Below are positions 12,401 through 20,330 of a stretch of DNA of 64,000 nucleotides, in pieces. The position numbers and the translations under genes are program-made. The notes below the pieces were generated by a model that searched no databases, was not told the origin of the DNA, and was given only the letters and a program-made list of their open reading frames with translations. Source of the stretch: Mixophyes australis (lineage: Eukaryota; Chordata; Amphibia; Anura; Limnodynastidae); assembly GCA_036250195.1 (NCBI GenBank), contig JAVHZZ010000003.1, positions 37,733,835 through 37,797,834 on the forward strand. The letters are read 5' to 3'. Positions within the stretch are counted from its first letter, which is position 1. Every line of letters begins with the position of its first letter.

Positions 12401-14790
12401 CAGAATAACCATCCAAACAGCAAAGAGCTTCATAAAACATGTAAGGATGACATTGAGCTAAACACTGCTTAGTGGTGATGCTATAAGAGAAAACTTTTAC
12501 AATATTAAAGGAAAATGTAATGTGAAATTGCCTGCACCAGCTTTGTTCCTCCAAATAGAACCAGGATTTTCACACTCTTGGCTCCTTGGCTTCTATAACT
12601 CATCGGGCTCACAGCCTCTGAGCGGGCATCCCAGGCATGGGACCCTAAGATTTACTAAACTTTCTAATAAGGAGAAGTGAAGGTGTTGCCCATAACAACC
12701 AATCAGATGCCAGCTATCATGTTCTAGAATGTACTAGATAAATGACAGCTAGAATCGGATTGGTTGCTATGGGCAACACCTCCATTGTTCCTTTTTAGAA
12801 GTCTTAGTCAATCTACCTATAAGATTCTGACAGGACGCATAGAATTTCTGCTACCTATTTCCACCTCGCCGTCCACTACGTATTGATGAGGACAATTCAT
12901 TGGAAGCAATTATTTAATGTGTAAATATATAGTTGCCCAACATTTGCCAACATGTACCATTGAAAATAATAGTCAATCGCAGATCCAACTTTGTTCATGT
13001 GAATGCTTCTCCGTTTCCTATTTAATAAGGTGCAGACCTGGTTCCTTAGTGATTCCTGTAGCTGGATAATGCACCTTATTACATCTTATTGTAGCCTGGA
13101 CAAGTAGTCTATGTGAATTATAATTATATACAACACATAACGCTATGTAATAAACTGTCAATAAACAATAGCCTTACAGGACAGCAGTAATTGTTGTGGA
13201 TAAGTGTGCGTGATTGTGCTTAATGCAGACAAATGTATACAATGATATTGCTACCCTGATAAACTGACACCATCTACATTTAAATGGGCACATACTGCCA
13301 GCTATGCAAATGCTCAAACAATGCAATAAATGATAAAATCAATATAATTAGTCTACCATTTTATAAATTCCATTAACCGAGATAGTATGGAAGTAATACA
13401 GATGTGTGAATAAAGTTGGAAAATGCTCTTTATTTTGTATGCTGTTCATGTTCTTGTTTGAGTTATCTTGAAATAAAAAATTTGTTGCCAAAAACAATAT
13501 AATACTCTGCATTGTTTCCTCGCTCAGGATAGTTACAGCGTACTAAATTAAGGTATTACCCGACCAAGCCTTAGATTTACCTGTGTACATTTTCACCCAT
13601 AATCTCATTTTAATTCCTGAGTCAACTACAATGTGATGTAGCCCATGGGTAAGATGGGGTCAGTGGTTGACCTGCTGCCCTCTCTCAAACTTGCCCCAGT
13701 GACTAACAAGGGGTGTGACCCCGTCATGACCTTGCTGCAAAAAGACTGAGAGCTGCAATATATGTGATCACAGCGAATGAATGTGCCATACTGCATTATA
13801 CAATACACCCAAGCAACCTGTCCAGCTGTTGTGGAACTACAATCCCCAGCAAGCTCCATCAGTCAGTGACAGAGAGGGCATGCAGCTGCCAGATGGTGCA
13901 CCACAGCTGTCAGTGGCTGCCAGGGTATGCTGGGATTTGTAGTTCTAAAACAGCCAGAGAGACAAAGGTTGCTTCCCAGTACTTTAAAGCTAAAAGTGAA
14001 CTACAACCTCCAGCATGACTAAGCCCAAGCCGGGGGCTGGAGGGAGAATAGGAGGAATACATGGGATTGATTATAACTCAGTGTGTAAGTAGACTGGAAC
14101 AACTGATAATAAAAGTTATTTTGCAGTGCACAAGAAGTGTAAACATTTTACATATGCAACATATACAAACAAACGATATAGAGTCATAAACATTTACTCT
14201 CTCGGTTATAAATAAATTATTCTGGTCACACAAAATATTTTCACCGTTTTTTAAAACAATTCTCATTTAGCAGCTAAAATAGCACAATAACACGTACTAA
14301 TACACCGATCATATAAAAGTAAACCTACAAAGTGTCACAAATACAGAATATAATGAAGATGCATCAAACGGATACATTGTATTCATATCAATAATTAAAG
14401 CCCACGGTGCTGAGCGTGGATAGATATGATATTCCCCAAATTGCAGCCCAGGGTGGATGAGCCGTCTATACGGAGAAGGGTTTTGTGTCTATAGGTGACT
14501 GTCAGTGTCAGGCAGCGCTGTGTGTGATCTCTGGAGGCGACACCTATAGAATATATGGCAATAGGCACAGTGGCTCTTGGAATGTTGTAGGACTAAAAGT
14601 CTCAGCAGTCTCTGCCTGCACACTGGGACAGGTAGAGAGCCCCAGCTTGTGAGTAGAAGGGTCCATAGGAGCACAGACACAGCGCAGATACCCCTGGCAA
14701 GCTGTGGGCACTCACCTGGCTCGCCGTGTAGTGGGGCTGCCTCTTGGTGTTGGCCGTCAGCGTGTTAAGCTCCGGGGCTCTCTCTTCCAT
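1049..14790 (-). CDS. MFSD2B: MFSD2B, first three coding exons (partial gene)
   Basis: Partial gene read as join of 14790-14716, 4250-4128 and 1173-1049 on the minus strand. Splice phases agree (0, 0, then 2 at the open end), giving 107 whole codons plus two bases. MFSD2B is a major-facilitator-superfamily membrane protein; in mammals it exports sphingosine-1-phosphate from red cells and platelets. Visible here: a short polar N-terminus, the first membrane segment ([20 protein letters not shown]), the loop ending LLDVAQ, and the [12 protein letters not shown] / GRLMPW block typical of MFSD2 proteins. MFSD2A shares this layout, but the ALGGAP- and DPLVG-type details and the position downstream of UBXN2A favour MFSD2B. 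Remaining exons lie left of the window. Both introns seen (about 3.0 and 10.5 kb) are packed with repeats. No frameshift was found. Confidence 0.88.
1174..1851. other. MFSD2B intron 2, distal part
   Basis: Single-copy-looking intron sequence. The 1394-1665 stretch is more GC-balanced and open in two frames, but I recognise no product. A TA microsatellite at about 1820-1850 is the Tc1 target region. Confidence 0.5.
1987..3320 (+). pseudogene. Tc1-like transposase pseudogene
   Basis: Broken transposase frame of the element above. Pieces at 2209-2469 and 2965-3198 read in different frames and continue at 3183 onward. Recognisable blocks are [19 protein letters not shown] (second helix-turn-helix), [21 protein letters not shown] and [13 protein letters not shown]. 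The reading frame cannot yield a functional enzyme. Confidence 0.9.
2662..2958 (+). mobile_element. V-type tRNA-derived SINE (nested in Tc1)
   Basis: The tRNA-like head GGGGCAGCACGGTGGCTAAG carries an A-box-like TGGCTAAGTGGTT. A central domain follows (GTGGAGTTTGTATGCTCTCC ... GGGTTTCCTCC ... CACTCCAAAAACATACT), which resembles the conserved V-SINE core. Next is a tail with TTTAGACTGTAAGC and GCGCTATATAAATAAA, ending in (GAT)n. It interrupts the transposase after the TTTTGGAC codons, so it is younger than the Tc1 insertion. Confidence 0.88.
3870..4078 (+). mobile_element. Diverged V-SINE copy
   Basis: Degenerate version of the same SINE: GGCACGATGGTTGGCAG head, GCGTGGAGTTTGTAAGTTG core, TTTAGATTGTAAAT tail and an AT-rich end. 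Much more decayed than the other copies in the window. Confidence 0.55.
4128..4250 (-). CDS. MFSD2B: MFSD2B coding exon 2 (41 codons)
   Basis: The acceptor is a TTTTTTCTTCCAG tract ahead of 4250 and the donor is CAG|GTAAGA at 4128, both phase 0. It encodes [18 protein letters not shown]... through [12 protein letters not shown], the first transmembrane segment and following loop of MFSD2 transporters. The match to the family is strong and unbroken. Confidence 0.92.
4251..5752. other. MFSD2B intron 1, proximal part
   Basis: No exon or mobile element recognised. Scattered open frames below 70 codons only. Confidence 0.5.
5753..6063 (+). repeat. 31-bp minisatellite, left part
   Basis: Tandem copies of a unit close to GGAGGTCTAAGTTGCATGTG plus GGAGCATGTGA (31 bp), with shortened 21-bp variants reading TTGAATGTGA. 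The array is continuous in phase with 8260-8640 once the hAT element at 6064-8259 is removed. Confidence 0.95.
6064..8259. mobile_element. hAT-type element inserted in minisatellite
   Basis: It begins CAGGGCCTGATCAACC and ends AATCAGGCCCTG, giving short inverted termini (CAGGGCCTGAT). The flanking host sequence TGTGGGAG is duplicated exactly (6056-6063 and 8260-8267), the 8-bp target duplication typical of hAT transposons. No transposase is recognised. The interior is A/T and G homopolymer (6140-6260), a ~35-bp minisatellite (6440-7500), and unique sequence at 7780-8160 that reappears at 47575-47770. It is therefore a non-autonomous element of 2196 bp. Confidence 0.9.
6440..7500 (+). repeat. 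~35-bp minisatellite inside hAT element
   Basis: About 28-30 copies of a unit near GGAACTGCCCTGCATATCTA followed by TAGGGAGGGGGG. Unit length varies by the number of G residues (33-36 bp). The copies decay at the right end (CTGTCATGCATATGTATAGG). Open frames on either strand here only reflect the repeat. Confidence 0.95.
8260..8640 (+). repeat. 31-bp minisatellite, right part
   Basis: Continuation of the array at 5753-6063, with units GGAGGTCTAAGTTGCATGTG + GGAGCATGTGA and variants (TTGCAGGTGG, TTGCACGAGG, GATAAAGTTTAAG). Confidence 0.95.
8641..9996. other. MFSD2B intron 1, no feature recognised
   Basis: AT-rich intron sequence. Only short open frames without domain signatures. Confidence 0.5.
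9997..10115 (+). mobile_element. Fragment of CATACTTGCC hAT family
   Basis: Starts CATACTTGCCTAGTCCAGGA and contains TCTCCCGGACTCCTGGGAGA, the same terminus as the complete copies at 11504, 59641 and 60870. The right end is missing. Confidence 0.7.
10148..10210 (+). mobile_element. V-SINE 5' fragment (tRNA-like head)
   Basis: GGGCAGCACGGTGGCTCAGT head with the A-box region and CTGGGGTCATGAGTTCCCA. The central and 3' domains are absent. The B box is altered (GAGTTCCCA), so it is not a tRNA gene. Confidence 0.8.
10908..11090. mobile_element. Palindromic MITE (TTTACTAAACTGCGGGTT)
   Basis: Long imperfect inverted repeat. The left arm ATTTACTAAACTGCGGGTTT and CTATAGCAACCAATCAGATT is mirrored by AATCTGATTGGTTGCTATAG and AAACCCGCAGTTTAGTAAAT. 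Related copies lie at 12648, 33633 and, diverged, 48094 and 48831. The arms carry ATTGG/CCAAT boxes. The flanks suggest TA-type target use. Confidence 0.88.
11325..11404 (+). mobile_element. V-SINE 3' tail fragment with (GAT)n
   Basis: GTTCTCTGTACAGCGCTGCG then GTGGCGCTATATAAATAAAT and a (GAT)n run: the 3' end of the SINE family without its head. Confidence 0.8.
11504..11786. mobile_element. CATACTTGCC-family hAT element, 283 bp
   Basis: Bounded by CATACTTTCCTACTTT and AGTTGGCAAGTATG, with an exact 8-bp duplication GCTTAGAA on both sides (11496-11503, 11787-11794). The inside is GC-rich and partly palindromic (AATCGCGTCATTTT repeated in both orientations). No coding capacity. Confidence 0.92.
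12206..12300 (+). mobile_element. Possible diverged SINE head
   Basis: GGCACAGTGGTTAGTACTGC and GCAATGGGTTCCTTTCTGACC resemble a decayed V-SINE head followed by TTATCTGTGT. Weak match. Confidence 0.35.
12648..12812. mobile_element. Palindromic MITE copy
   Basis: Same family as 10908-11090. GATTTACTAAACTTTC and CCCATAACAACCAATCAGAT pair with ATCGGATTGGTTGCTATGGG and the decayed right tip. Confidence 0.85.
12813..14715. other. MFSD2B intron 1, near exon 1
   Basis: Mostly unique intron. A decayed hairpin MITE occupies 13822-13970 (AACTACAATCCCCAGC and ATGCTGGGATTTGTAGTT as opposing arms), related to the elements at 15420 and 21909. Nothing else recognised. Confidence 0.55.
14716..14790 (-). 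CDS. MFSD2B: MFSD2B coding exon 1 (25 codons)
   Basis: It opens with ATG (complement of 14788-14790), encodes [12 protein letters not shown]...YTASQ, and ends at a CAG|GTGAGT donor in phase 0, which fits exon 2. The N-terminus is not conserved with what I recall of mammalian MFSD2B, as expected for this variable cytoplasmic tail. The assignment therefore rests on phase, strand, position and the moderately GC-rich setting. An untranslated first exon further upstream is possible. Confidence 0.72.
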
Positions 14791-15737
14791 GTCAGGGGCA
14801 GTGTGAGCTGGAGCCGGGCAGCGAGCCCTGCAGCCACTAGAGGGCGTGGCAGAGGAAAAGGCTGCGCTCAGGGACAACGGTGCGGCTGGTGTGCGTTTAC
14901 CATAGCGCTACAGTGCGTTCTATACCAGTTACACCACTGCAACACACGTGTACTACACCTGCGCTATGATATCAGGGATCTATCATTGGTGCAGGCATGA
15001 GAATGGTAACCTTACTACATAATGCACATTCTGTGGGATGCAGTGTCCCCGTAATCATAAGAAACTGATCCCACTAATACAAAGATCACAGAAAGAGCAG
15101 GCTTAAGAGAAAATACGTGAATATTAGGTACCTTTAATCGGTGTGTATGTAAATGGGTGACCTGTCACCAAGTGGCTTATTTGCTTACAGTAGTAAGTTT
15201 GCGCACAAATATACCGTTTATATATCGCACTTGTTTGGCTTCGCTCCTGCAGCTGCTCCTACCAATAAGACCGCATTTGAAATTTTTTATTGTTGGGTCT
15301 CTGGTTATCGTTGTCACCTATAAATGAAAAAAAAAAATCCCAAAAAATTGCTGCTGTTCCAGTTCACTGACTTTAGAATAATTCTTCCTGCTCCCATCCC
15401 GGTGCTGTAGGCAATAGAGTAGGCCTAACCAACCTGTGGTCCTCCAGGTGTTGTGAAACTACAAGTCCCAGCATGCTTCAGGACCATCTTAACAACAATT
15501 TGGGCCCTTGGGCAAAGGAATGCATTGGGGCCCCTACCAACACAACCACTCACAGGAATAAAAATGTAAATTATCGATAAAATTAAGTTTATATTCAGCG
15601 TTACCTGCTTAAAAAGTCAGTTTTTAAACAATAAAAAAACATGCTGTACTACAGAGATTAATCCACATAAATGTGTTTTTTTTGCTGCTCCTGTTAGCCC
15701 CCTTTATTCTGGTTCTGGTCTATCCCTGTATCGGATA

Positions 15738-16007
15738 CAGGGGCGGATCTAGACAATTGTTCTACCCGGGGCGATTTTAGGGGGGGGGGGGGGATTTTAG
15801 GGGAGGGGGTGATTAAGGCCCCGCCCCCTTTCTGACTTCTAAGGCTGCCGGCGGCTGCACAGTATGTGCAGGTCCGCTCGGCAGTGACAGTGTGCTGCCC
15901 GGCTGCTCTGATTGTGTTTTAAACACACTGTGCCTGCCTGTCACTGCCGAACGGATCTGCACAGTGTGCAGCTGTCGGCCGCAAGCCCCTGCTAGAATCC
16001 GCCACTG
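15738..16007. mobile_element. Third-level nested hAT MITE (CAGGGGCGGATCTAG)
   Basis: Starts CAGGGGCGGATCTAGACA and ends GCTAGAATCCGCCACTG. The flanks ATCGGATA / ATCAGACA match at 6 of 8 bases, a decayed target duplication. A close relative with an exact duplication is at 53363-53608. The interior includes a run of 12 or more G and a pair of inverted stretches around CTGCACAGT / TGTGCAG. Confidence 0.8.
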
Positions 16008-16132
16008 ATCAGACACTGCGCCCTCCATTATGCTCCTGTTTGCCCCCTTCATCCTGGTTCTGGGCTATCCCTCTAAAGGTACGTTTTTTTTTTTCTTAAT
16101 TACTTCCGAGCCTTGGCTATGGCGCCCCTGCC

Positions 16133-16430
16133 AGGGGCGTACGCAGGATTGTCAGGGGGGGGGGGGGGATTCCTCCCCTGACCCAAAAAAAAAAAAACAC
16201 GTGAGAGAGCTGCTGCGCATGCTCCCGCACATGCGCAGCAGCTCCATTTCGGCAGCGCTGTCCTATACAGCAGCCGCGGCGGTCAAGGAAGCATCCGCGG
16301 CGGTGCTGTATACAATACAGCACCGCCACGGACGCTTCTTTGACAGTGCTGTTATTGTGGCCACTTAGCTAGCGGAGGGGGGGGGGGGGGGGTTTCTGGA
16401 GACCCAGAAACCGCCTCTGTGTGCGCCACT
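16133..16430. mobile_element. Probable further nested hAT MITE
   Basis: CAGGGGCGTACGCAGG at the left and TGTGTGCGCCACTG at the right look like opposed hAT termini. The inside holds a G run, an A run and inverted copies of GCGCATGCTC / CACATGCGCAGC. I see no clean target duplication, so the boundaries are tentative. Confidence 0.55.
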
Positions 16431-16639
16431 GCCTATGCACGTGGGGCCCCTGGGTAGTTGCTCAGCATGCCCAATGGGAAAGACAGCCCTGGCATGCTTT
16501 GCTGGCTATCTACTGGCAAAGCATGCTGGGAATTGTAGTTTCACAACACCTGGAAAGCCATAGGTTGGCCAAGCCTGCAATAGAGGGCTGAATCCACTCC
16601 GTCATCCAAGCACCAATAATTAGGAAAGTCCAAGGACCT

Positions 16640-17174
16640 CACCTTTGGATGGTGGTAATTGGTCTTTGCAATAGACCGTCACCGTAGACCCTGTTCATTG
16701 AAAGTGGGGGATCACGTTTGGTTATCCACACGGAACATCAAGTTGCGGCAACCTTGTAGGAAGCTGGGGCCCCGATACATCGGACCGTTTCCAATTGAGA
16801 GGAAAATTAATCCAGTGGCATTTAGATTGAAACTACCCACTTCCTTAAAAATACCTGCGACCTTTTATTGTTCACTTCTGAAGAAAGTCGCTGCTCCCAG
16901 CAAGTTTAATCGGTCTCTCTCTAACAGGCCCAGGCCTCTGATGGTGAACGGAGACCACGAATATGCTATTGAAAAAATCCTTGATTCTAGGAGGGTTCAA
17001 GGTCAAGTCCAATTCCTCGTTCATTGGAAGGGTTATGGCCCTGAGGAGCGCTCTTGGATACCACAGAGACGTCTACACGCTGGAAGACTCATTAAAGAAT
17101 TTTTTAGGAAGTTTCCCACTAAGCCTGGATGTCGGGGTTCCTTAACCCCTCCTCAAGGGGGGGGGGGGGGGGTA
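16640..17174 (+). pseudogene. Ty3/gypsy pol 3' end with chromodomain
   Basis: An open frame from about 16659 encodes the C-terminal part of a retrotransposon integrase (RHRRPCSLKVGDHVWLSTRN, then RYIGPFPIERKINPVAFRLKLP). After it comes a chromodomain (YAIEKILDSR, FLVHWKGYGPEE, SWIP) with the three aromatic cage positions Tyr, Trp, Trp present. This layout is characteristic of chromoviruses. Everything upstream (gag, protease, reverse transcriptase) is missing, so this is a 5'-truncated copy. The frame runs through the polypurine tract into the LTR. Confidence 0.9.
17150..17174 (+). other. Polypurine tract of the Ty3/gypsy element
   Basis: CTCAAGG followed by a long G run directly ahead of TGTCACTTATTGG, the expected priming site for plus-strand DNA just before a 3' LTR. 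Confidence 0.75.
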
Positions 17175-17346
17175 CTGTCACTTATTGGCTCATCTGTACA
17201 TTTAAGGCAGTGAGGTCTGCAGCCTCACTGCCGGTTATAGCGTTCTGTCCTCAGTCCTGCTGCCTGCTTGTACTATCCGTTTAGGTTCCTGCTACCTTAG
17301 ATTTGACCACCCGTGTTTGACCCCTGCTTGTTATTGGACCTGTGAC

Positions 17347-18730
17347 CAGAGCCGGATTTAGACCTCATAGGGCCCTAGGCAGGATACTGTTTTTGGGGCC
17401 CCTCCCTGCCAACAATCCATAGCACTATATTTTTGCAGCCTACCATATACCCCTATAGTTACGTAGAAGTGAAAGTATGTGCCGCCTCATGCCTACCATA
17501 TACCCCTATAGTTAAGTAGATTTGAAAGCATGTGCCGCCGCGCAGCGTCGGCACGCCGCCAAAGGAGGTGAGGGCGTGGCTTGCATCTTTGGGGGCGTAC
17601 CTAACATGTGAAAAGAGCAAGGCCACGCTGCTGCAGAAAAAGGCACCCCTAAATAATTACTAAGCAGTCCCGTTTTTTTAAGTAGTTGGGTCAAAACAAC
17701 ATAATAAATATTGAAGTCAGGGCAGAAATACTTACTTAAGTTGTTTGCAAAAATAATACGCATAAATCCAAGTATGTGCTCTTGTCACTTTTGTCCCTCT
17801 ATCATCACACTGTGCCCCTTCATTGTCACTTTTGCCCCTTCACAATATCACATGTGCCCTTTCACCATCACCTCTGTGCCCATCACCATCACCACCACTG
17901 TGCCAATCACCATCACCACCTCTGTGCCCATTACCACCTCTGTGCCCTTCACCATCACCACTTCTGTGCCAATCACCATCACCACCTCTGTGCCTCTTCA
18001 CCATCACCACTTCTGTGCCAATCACCATCACCACCTCTGTGCCTCTTCACCATCACCACTTCTGTGCCAATCACCATCACCAATTCTGTGCCCCTTCACC
18101 ATCACCACCTCTGTGCCAATCACCATCACCACCTCTGTGCCCATCACCACTTCTGTGCCAATCACCATCACCACTTCTGTGCCAATCACCATCTCTGTGC
18201 CCTTCACCATCACCACTTCTGTGCCAATCACCATCACCACTTCTGTGCCCCTTCACCACCTCTGTGCCCATCACCATCACCACTTCTGTGCCCCTTCACC
18301 ATCACCACTTCTGTGCCCCTTCACCATCACCACTTCTGTGCCCCTTCACCATCACCACTTCTGTCCCTTGTTTTACTTACCTTTCTATTGCGCGCTGCTC
18401 CTCCTCCGTCAGTCCAGATGTAAAAAAAAAAAGAAAAAGAGTCACGTGATCGCTCGTCGGGTCCCGGCAGCCTCTCCTCCTCTCTCTATCACTGAGAGGA
18501 GAAGAGGCTGCCGGGACCCGATTCGCGGCACCCGACCCCCCCCTCCTCCGATTCGCGGCACCCCCCCCCCCCGCACGAGTCGCGGGGGGGGGGGGGGAGG
18601 GGGGGTGCCGCGAGTCGGGGGAGGGGCCAATTTTTTTTTAAAATTACTCCTGTCCCCCCCAGCTGTGCCCCCCCAGAGCCGCTAGGCCCTAGGCAGGTGC
18701 CTAGGTTGCCTAGCAGTAAATCCGGCCCTG
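17347..18730. mobile_element. hAT element inside the LTR, 1384 bp
   Basis: Termini CAGAGCCGGATTTAGACC and GTAAATCCGGCCCTG are inverted (13 of 14 bases). The LTR sequence CCTGTGAC is duplicated exactly (17339-17346, 18731-18738). The interior has AGGGCCCTAGGCAGG-like subterminal repeats, a 24-25-bp minisatellite, and C- and G-homopolymers. No transposase is visible. Confidence 0.93.
17850..18365 (+). repeat. 24-25-bp minisatellite (CCATCACCACTTCTGTGCC)
   Basis: Tandem units such as TTCACCATCACCACTTCTGT + GCCCC and AATCACCATCACCACCTCTG. All three plus-strand frames and several minus-strand frames are open, so the long His/Pro-rich open frames here (for example 17711-18685) are repeat artefacts. 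Confidence 0.92.
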
Positions 18731-19039
18731 CCTGTGACCCTTCTCTTCTGACCTTGACCTTTTGCCTGGAATTCGGATTTTGCTTCTCTGCCTGTGAGTT
18801 TGACCCTTCGCTTGCCCTTGGATACTGCATTTGTGCTTGTGACCTTTGGACCTTGGATTTCTCTTATACTACTGTCCACCAATCACTCCACTTCTGGGAA
18901 ACTCCTTTAAGTCAGTAAACGCTACTCGACCCTCGGTCGGCCCGCAGCCCAGTCTGTCCCCACCACTAGGGGCTCCAGCGAACACCTGGCCTTCTAAGTA
19001 GTTCCCGAGTTTCACTGTACTGACTTGGGAGTTCCTAAC

Positions 19040-19190
19040 AGTCAGCTGGCGATCCGGCTCCCTCCCTGGTCTCCTACTCCGTCGCGCTGGCAGTGCATGT
19101 CGGGCGTGACGTCATCACGCCCGCCCGACATCCATTGCGGAGCGCGACGGAGGAGACCAGGGAGGGAGCCGGACCACCAGCTGACAGCAC
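19040..19190. repeat. ~147-bp inverted repeat centred on TGACGTCA
   Basis: The arms GTCAGCTGGCGATCCGGCTC ... CTCCGTCGCGCT and AGCGCGACGGAGGAGACC ... CCGGACCACCAGCTGAC are near-perfect complements. The centre holds the palindrome TGACGTCA (19107-19114). It directly abuts the LTR end and is probably part of another DNA transposon, whose hAT-like tip (CTTAAGAGGGCCCTG) is at 19355-19370. Confidence 0.8.
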
Positions 19191-19834
19191 GGTAAGTATT
19201 TTCTTCTTTTTTTGCAGGGTTTTTTTTTTTTTCCTGCCTCCGGAGGGCCCCCCTGGGCTGCAGGGCCCATATATATATAATCATTTTTATTTTATTTTTT
19301 GTATATATAGGGGCCCCGGTGCACTGCTGTGCCCGGGGGCCCAAGAGGTTCTTAAGAGGGCCCTGCTATGGGATGCTGCAAGAAGTCTCTAAGAGTCTGA
19401 GCGGTTATTAATAAAGAACAAATATGTGCCCAAGTTCAATAAAATCTCAAACTTTTTCAAGTTCTGATCTTGGATGAGGTGTTTACATTTAGATTTCTGT
19501 ATGTTCGTATATTGGACTTTGGGGTTGTCCGTGGAGGCGGAGAGCAACTTTTAGCAGTTTATTTACATTTTGGGCAAAAGGTGACCTTCCAGAGACTTAC
19601 CTGCAGCCACCTTAACACTTAGGTAATCACACAGACAGTGCAGCATGAACGGCTGACTGGATGGATGGTGGAATGTCGCCAGTCATGTAATATGTGTATG
19701 TAGTGATATAATATAATAGGCAGAAGAAGGACCTTAGATGGAGCAGGCGTCATTGAAATCGGGCTTTCATAATCCAGTGCCACATTAAATATCATGTGTG
19801 GCCTCACTCAGCTTTCAAGGGCCACATGAAAGCT
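19191..19834. other. Transposon remnant and unique sequence
   Basis: 19191-19372 has T runs, GGGGCCCC-type blocks and the tip GTTCTTAAGAGGGCCCTG, suggesting the right end of a hAT element whose left end I cannot locate. From 19373 to 19834 I see nothing recognisable. Confidence 0.45.
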
Positions 19835-20330
19835 GTCAGGGGGCTACACAAGGGAGACCTGAACACATGTGGGGGGGGCATGGGTGCTACACAAGGGAGA
19901 CCTGAGCACATGGGGGGGGGGGGGGTACAGGGGGCTACACAGAGAAGTCCTGAACCCTGGGGAAAGGACAGGGGACTACACAGGAAAGACCTGAACCCTG
20001 GGAGGAGGGGGGGGGTGCAGGGCAGGGGGCTACACAAGGGAGACCTGAACACATGTGGAGGGGGGGGCATGGGTGCTACACAAGGGAGACCTGAGCACAT
20101 GGGGGGGGGGGGGGACAGGGGGCTACACAGAGAAGTCCTGAACCCTGCGGGGGAAGGACGGGGGACTACACAAGGTAGACCTGAACCCAGGGGTTGGGAG
20201 GACAGAGGGCCACACAGAGAAGTCCTGAACCCTGGTTCAGGAACAGGAGGCTACACAAGGGAGACCTGAAGCCCAGGAGTAGAGTGCTACACAGGAGAGA
20301 CCTGAACCCTGGGGGACAGGGGGCACAAGG
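19835..20330 (+). repeat. Higher-order minisatellite (CTACACAAGGGAGACCTGAA)
   Basis: Units of about 40-55 bp built on CTACACA(A/G)GG(G/A)AGACCTGAACCC. Four distinguishable units, ending ACACATGT, GCACATGG, CCCTGGGGAAAGG and CCCTGGGAGG, recur in the same order. This gives a higher-order period of roughly 190 bp. G-tract length varies between copies. Confidence 0.88.

Larger units (their letters stand above)
15479..16491. mobile_element. hAT element nested in hairpin MITE
   Basis: Begins CAGGACCATCTTAACAAC and ends GGAAAGACAGCCCTG, inverted termini of hAT style. The MITE sequence GCATGCTT is duplicated exactly on both sides (15471-15478, 16492-16499). The interior includes TTTGGGCCCTTGGGC near the left end and GGGCCCCTGGGTAG near the right, two further elements (15738-16007 and about 16133-16430), and a 40-bp direct duplication (CTCCTGTTAGCCCCCTTTAT / CTCCTGTTTGCCCCCTTCAT). 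Confidence 0.88.
15420..16577. mobile_element. Hairpin hAT MITE interrupted by a second hAT
   Basis: The left arm TAGGCCTAACCAACCTGTGG ... GTGAAACTACAAGTCCCAGC and the right arm CTGGGAATTGTAGTTTCACA ... GGTTGGCCAAGCCTG are inverted copies. The host 8-mer CAATAGAG is duplicated exactly at 15412-15419 and 16578-16585. The element's middle is displaced by the insertion at 15479-16491. An intact relative is at 21909-22055. Confidence 0.9.
17175..19040 (+). mobile_element. 3' LTR of Ty3/gypsy, split by a hAT
   Basis: Starts TGTCACTTATTGG after the polypurine tract and ends GAGTTCCTAACA (TG...CA). Without the hAT at 17347-18730 and one copy of its 8-bp duplication it is about 474 bp. It contains CTGCTGCCTGCTTG-type and CTTGGATTTC-type pyrimidine-rich stretches usual in such LTRs. 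No second LTR is present in the window. Confidence 0.78.

Noticed and set aside
17711..18685. 324-residue His/Pro/Thr-rich plus-strand open frame
   Set aside because: Covers a 24-25-bp minisatellite inside a non-autonomous hAT element, with overlapping open frames in other registers.
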